Positions 15,417 to 16,682 of a stretch of DNA of 16,682 nt are shown here, piece after piece. The stretch is taken from assembly GCA_032125735.1 (NCBI GenBank), contig JAQBBZ010000436.1:1-16682 (forward strand), in the 5' to 3' direction. The stretch is from Labilibaculum sp032125735. GTDB taxonomy: Bacteria > Bacteroidota > Bacteroidia > Bacteroidales > Marinifilaceae. A program made the position numbers and the translations under genes. A model generated the notes under the pieces. That model worked only from the letters and a program-made list of their open reading frames with translations. It was not told where the DNA came from and ran no database searches. The number at the start of each line of letters is the position of its first letter. Positions within the stretch are counted from its first letter, which is position 1.

Positions 15417-16352
15417 ATGTATCAATATTTATTCGGACCCGTTCCTTCTCGCCGCCTGGGCATGTCGTTAGGTGTAGATTTAGTTCCTCGCAAAGTTTGC
15501 TCGCTCGATTGTGTTTATTGTGAAGTTGGAAAAACCAGCAAACTAACTGTTGAAAGAAAAGAATACATTCCATACAATAAAATTGTAAGCGAATTAACAC
15601 AGTATTTCGAGAACAACCCAGATCCCGACTACATCACCTTTTCAGGATCGGGTGAACCCACATTAAATTCGCGAATTGGTGATGTTATTAAATTCATTAA
15701 ACAGAACAAGCCAAGTATCCCTATTGCTGTTCTAACCAACGGCACCTTGCTTTACGATGCAAAACTAAGGAACGAATTGATGGATGCCGATGTCGTGCTT
15801 CCATCGCTTGATGCTGCAACAACACAGGTGTTTGAAAAGATTAACCGTCCGGCAAAAGAACTGAACATTGAGAGATGCATACAGGGTTTAATCGATTTCA
15901 GAGCCGAATTTAAAGGGAAAATATGGCTCGAAGTATTTATTCTGCCAGAATACAATTATGAGATAAAAGAGCTGCAGGAATTGGAAAAGATAATTGCCAA
16001 AATCAAACCAGATTCGATACAACTAAACACCCTCGACCGACCAGGAACAATTTCGGGTCTTCGTGCGGCAAGCCAAAATGAACTGAAAGAAATAATTGAT
16101 TCGTGGAATTTAGAACATGTCGAAATCATTTCTTCGGCCATACAAAGAAAAGACATTCAATCGTACAGAACTGATATCGAAACCGCTATTCTGGAAACTA
16201 TTTCTCGTCGACCGTGCACAAATGAAGACCTTACCAAAATAGTTGGCTTGCACATCAATGAAATAAACAAATACCTTGATGTGCTGGAAGCTGAAAATAA
16301 GATTCATTCCATCAGACAAGACAGAGGTGTGTTTTACCAACGAAGCAACTAA
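15417..16352 (+). CDS. Radical SAM protein, COG0731-like (wyosine-synthase-related) with C-terminal winged helix
   Basis: A 311-residue enzyme. The CxxxCxxC motif binding the [4Fe-4S] cluster is C28, C32, C35 (CSLDCVYC), preceded by the family-typical GPVPSRRLGMSLGVDLVP (7-24). FSGSGEPTLN (75-84) is the SAM-contacting GGE-type motif, and LTNGTLL (106-112) marks the next barrel strand. The region 254-308 looks like a winged helix-turn-helix (PCTNEDLTKIVGLHINEINKYL). Archaeal relatives make the tRNA wyosine base, but the role of bacterial members is unknown and the label should not be read as that activity. It is probably translated from the same message as the CGGC protein upstream. A repeat array begins 33 bp after the stop codon. 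Confidence 0.88.
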   Translation: MYQYLFGPVPSRRLGMSLGVDLVPRKVCSLDCVYCEVGKTSKLTVERKEYIPYNKIVSELTQYFENNPDPDYITFSGSGEPTLNSRIGDVIKFIKQNKPSIPIAVLTNGTLLYDAKLRNELMDADVVLPSLDAATTQVFEKINRPAKELNIERCIQGLIDFRAEFKGKIWLEVFILPEYNYEIKELQELEKIIAKIKPDSIQLNTLDRPGTISGLRAASQNELKEIIDSWNLEHVEIISSAIQRKDIQSYRTDIETAILETISRRPCTNEDLTKIVGLHINEINKYLDVLEAENKIHSIRQDRGVFYQRSN

Positions 16353-16385
16353 AATGCATCAAAATAAAGCACGTCTAATAAAACG

Positions 16386-16682
16386 AAACGCACCCCGACC
16401 CAATAAAAAGGGAGAAACGTTCACAAACCAAGTCTTCCCTTCTCGAGGGTACCGGAACACAGTGAAGATCGTGAACGCAATTTGAAATAATATTGTGAAC
16501 AAAGTGCCGACAGGCAAAGGGGTGAACAAGAAGGCAATAAAAACACAGCCCTCGCCCAATAAAAATGGAGAAACGTTCACAAACAAAATCTTCCCTTCTC
16601 GAGGGTACCGGAACACAGTGAAGATCGTGAACGCAATTTGAAATAATATTGTGAACAAAGTGCCGACAGGCAAAGGGGTGAA
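16386..16682 (+). repeat. Tandem array of the ~156-bp repeat (array 2, cut by window edge)
   Basis: This is a second, same-orientation copy of the array at 12868, with a 156-bp period (TCTTCCCT at 16433 and 16589). Its first unit (16389-16544) differs from the first unit of array 1 at only about four positions. It shares the first-unit variants (CACCCCGACCC, AACCAAGTC), and its second unit shares the later-unit variants (CAGCCCTCGCCC, AACAAAATC). It runs off the right edge. The minus-strand ORF spanning it is a hydrophobic repeat artefact. Confidence 0.9.

Noticed and set aside
16359..16673. Minus-strand ORF of 104 codons across array 2 with a 52-residue repeated peptide
   Set aside because: The 156-bp period is divisible by three, so any open frame repeats. 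It overlaps nothing gene-like and is not kept intact in array 1.

Overview
The window is AT-rich DNA from a member of the Bacteroidota. Three things point there: a GLPGLI-family secreted protein next to a plug-type outer-membrane beta-barrel protein, weak Shine-Dalgarno signals, and promoter elements of the Bacteroidota -33/-7 type (TAnnTTTG). The overall gene flavour suggests a marine or anaerobic Marinilabiliales-like bacterium, but that finer placement is inference.

Layout. (1) 1-1766, minus strand: an OhrR-type (MarR family) peroxide sensor followed by a MATE efflux pump that runs off the left edge. The regulator has a promoter and a palindromic candidate operator just upstream. (2) 2100-5399, plus strand: a RecQ-like helicase with an unusual domain order, then an MFS transporter with a TTG start. 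A bidirectional hairpin terminator closes this block. (3) 5490-9086, minus strand: a GLPGLI-family protein followed by an outer-membrane beta-barrel protein, a likely two-gene operon. (4) 9367-12799: single genes of little-known function. These are a lipoprotein, a secreted protein with an internal duplication, a three-TM membrane protein and a double-GNAT acetyltransferase. (5) 12868-13364: non-coding repeats, mainly a tandem array of a ~156-bp unit. (6) 13503-16352, plus strand: perR, a Prx6-type peroxiredoxin, a CGGC-domain protein and a COG0731-like radical SAM enzyme. (7) 16386-16682: a second copy of the ~156-bp array, in the same orientation and cut by the window edge.

How the parts may work together. 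The right third reads as a peroxide-response module. The perR and peroxiredoxin genes each carry the same ~26-bp operator-like sequence, placed at the same distance behind a -7-like box, so PerR probably represses both. The CGGC protein and the radical SAM enzyme lie 14 bp apart, are probably co-transcribed, and form a pair of unknown function rich in metal-binding cysteines. The left edge holds a second peroxide-sensing regulator, this time coupled to an efflux pump rather than to an Ohr peroxidase.

Most unusual features: the two direct ~156-bp repeat arrays flank the peroxide cassette and appear to have been copied as whole arrays; PerR lacks one of its four structural zinc cysteines; the CGGC and radical SAM genes are paired; and the RecQ zinc site lies far from the helicase core. 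No tRNA, rRNA, CRISPR array, transposase or integrase was seen.
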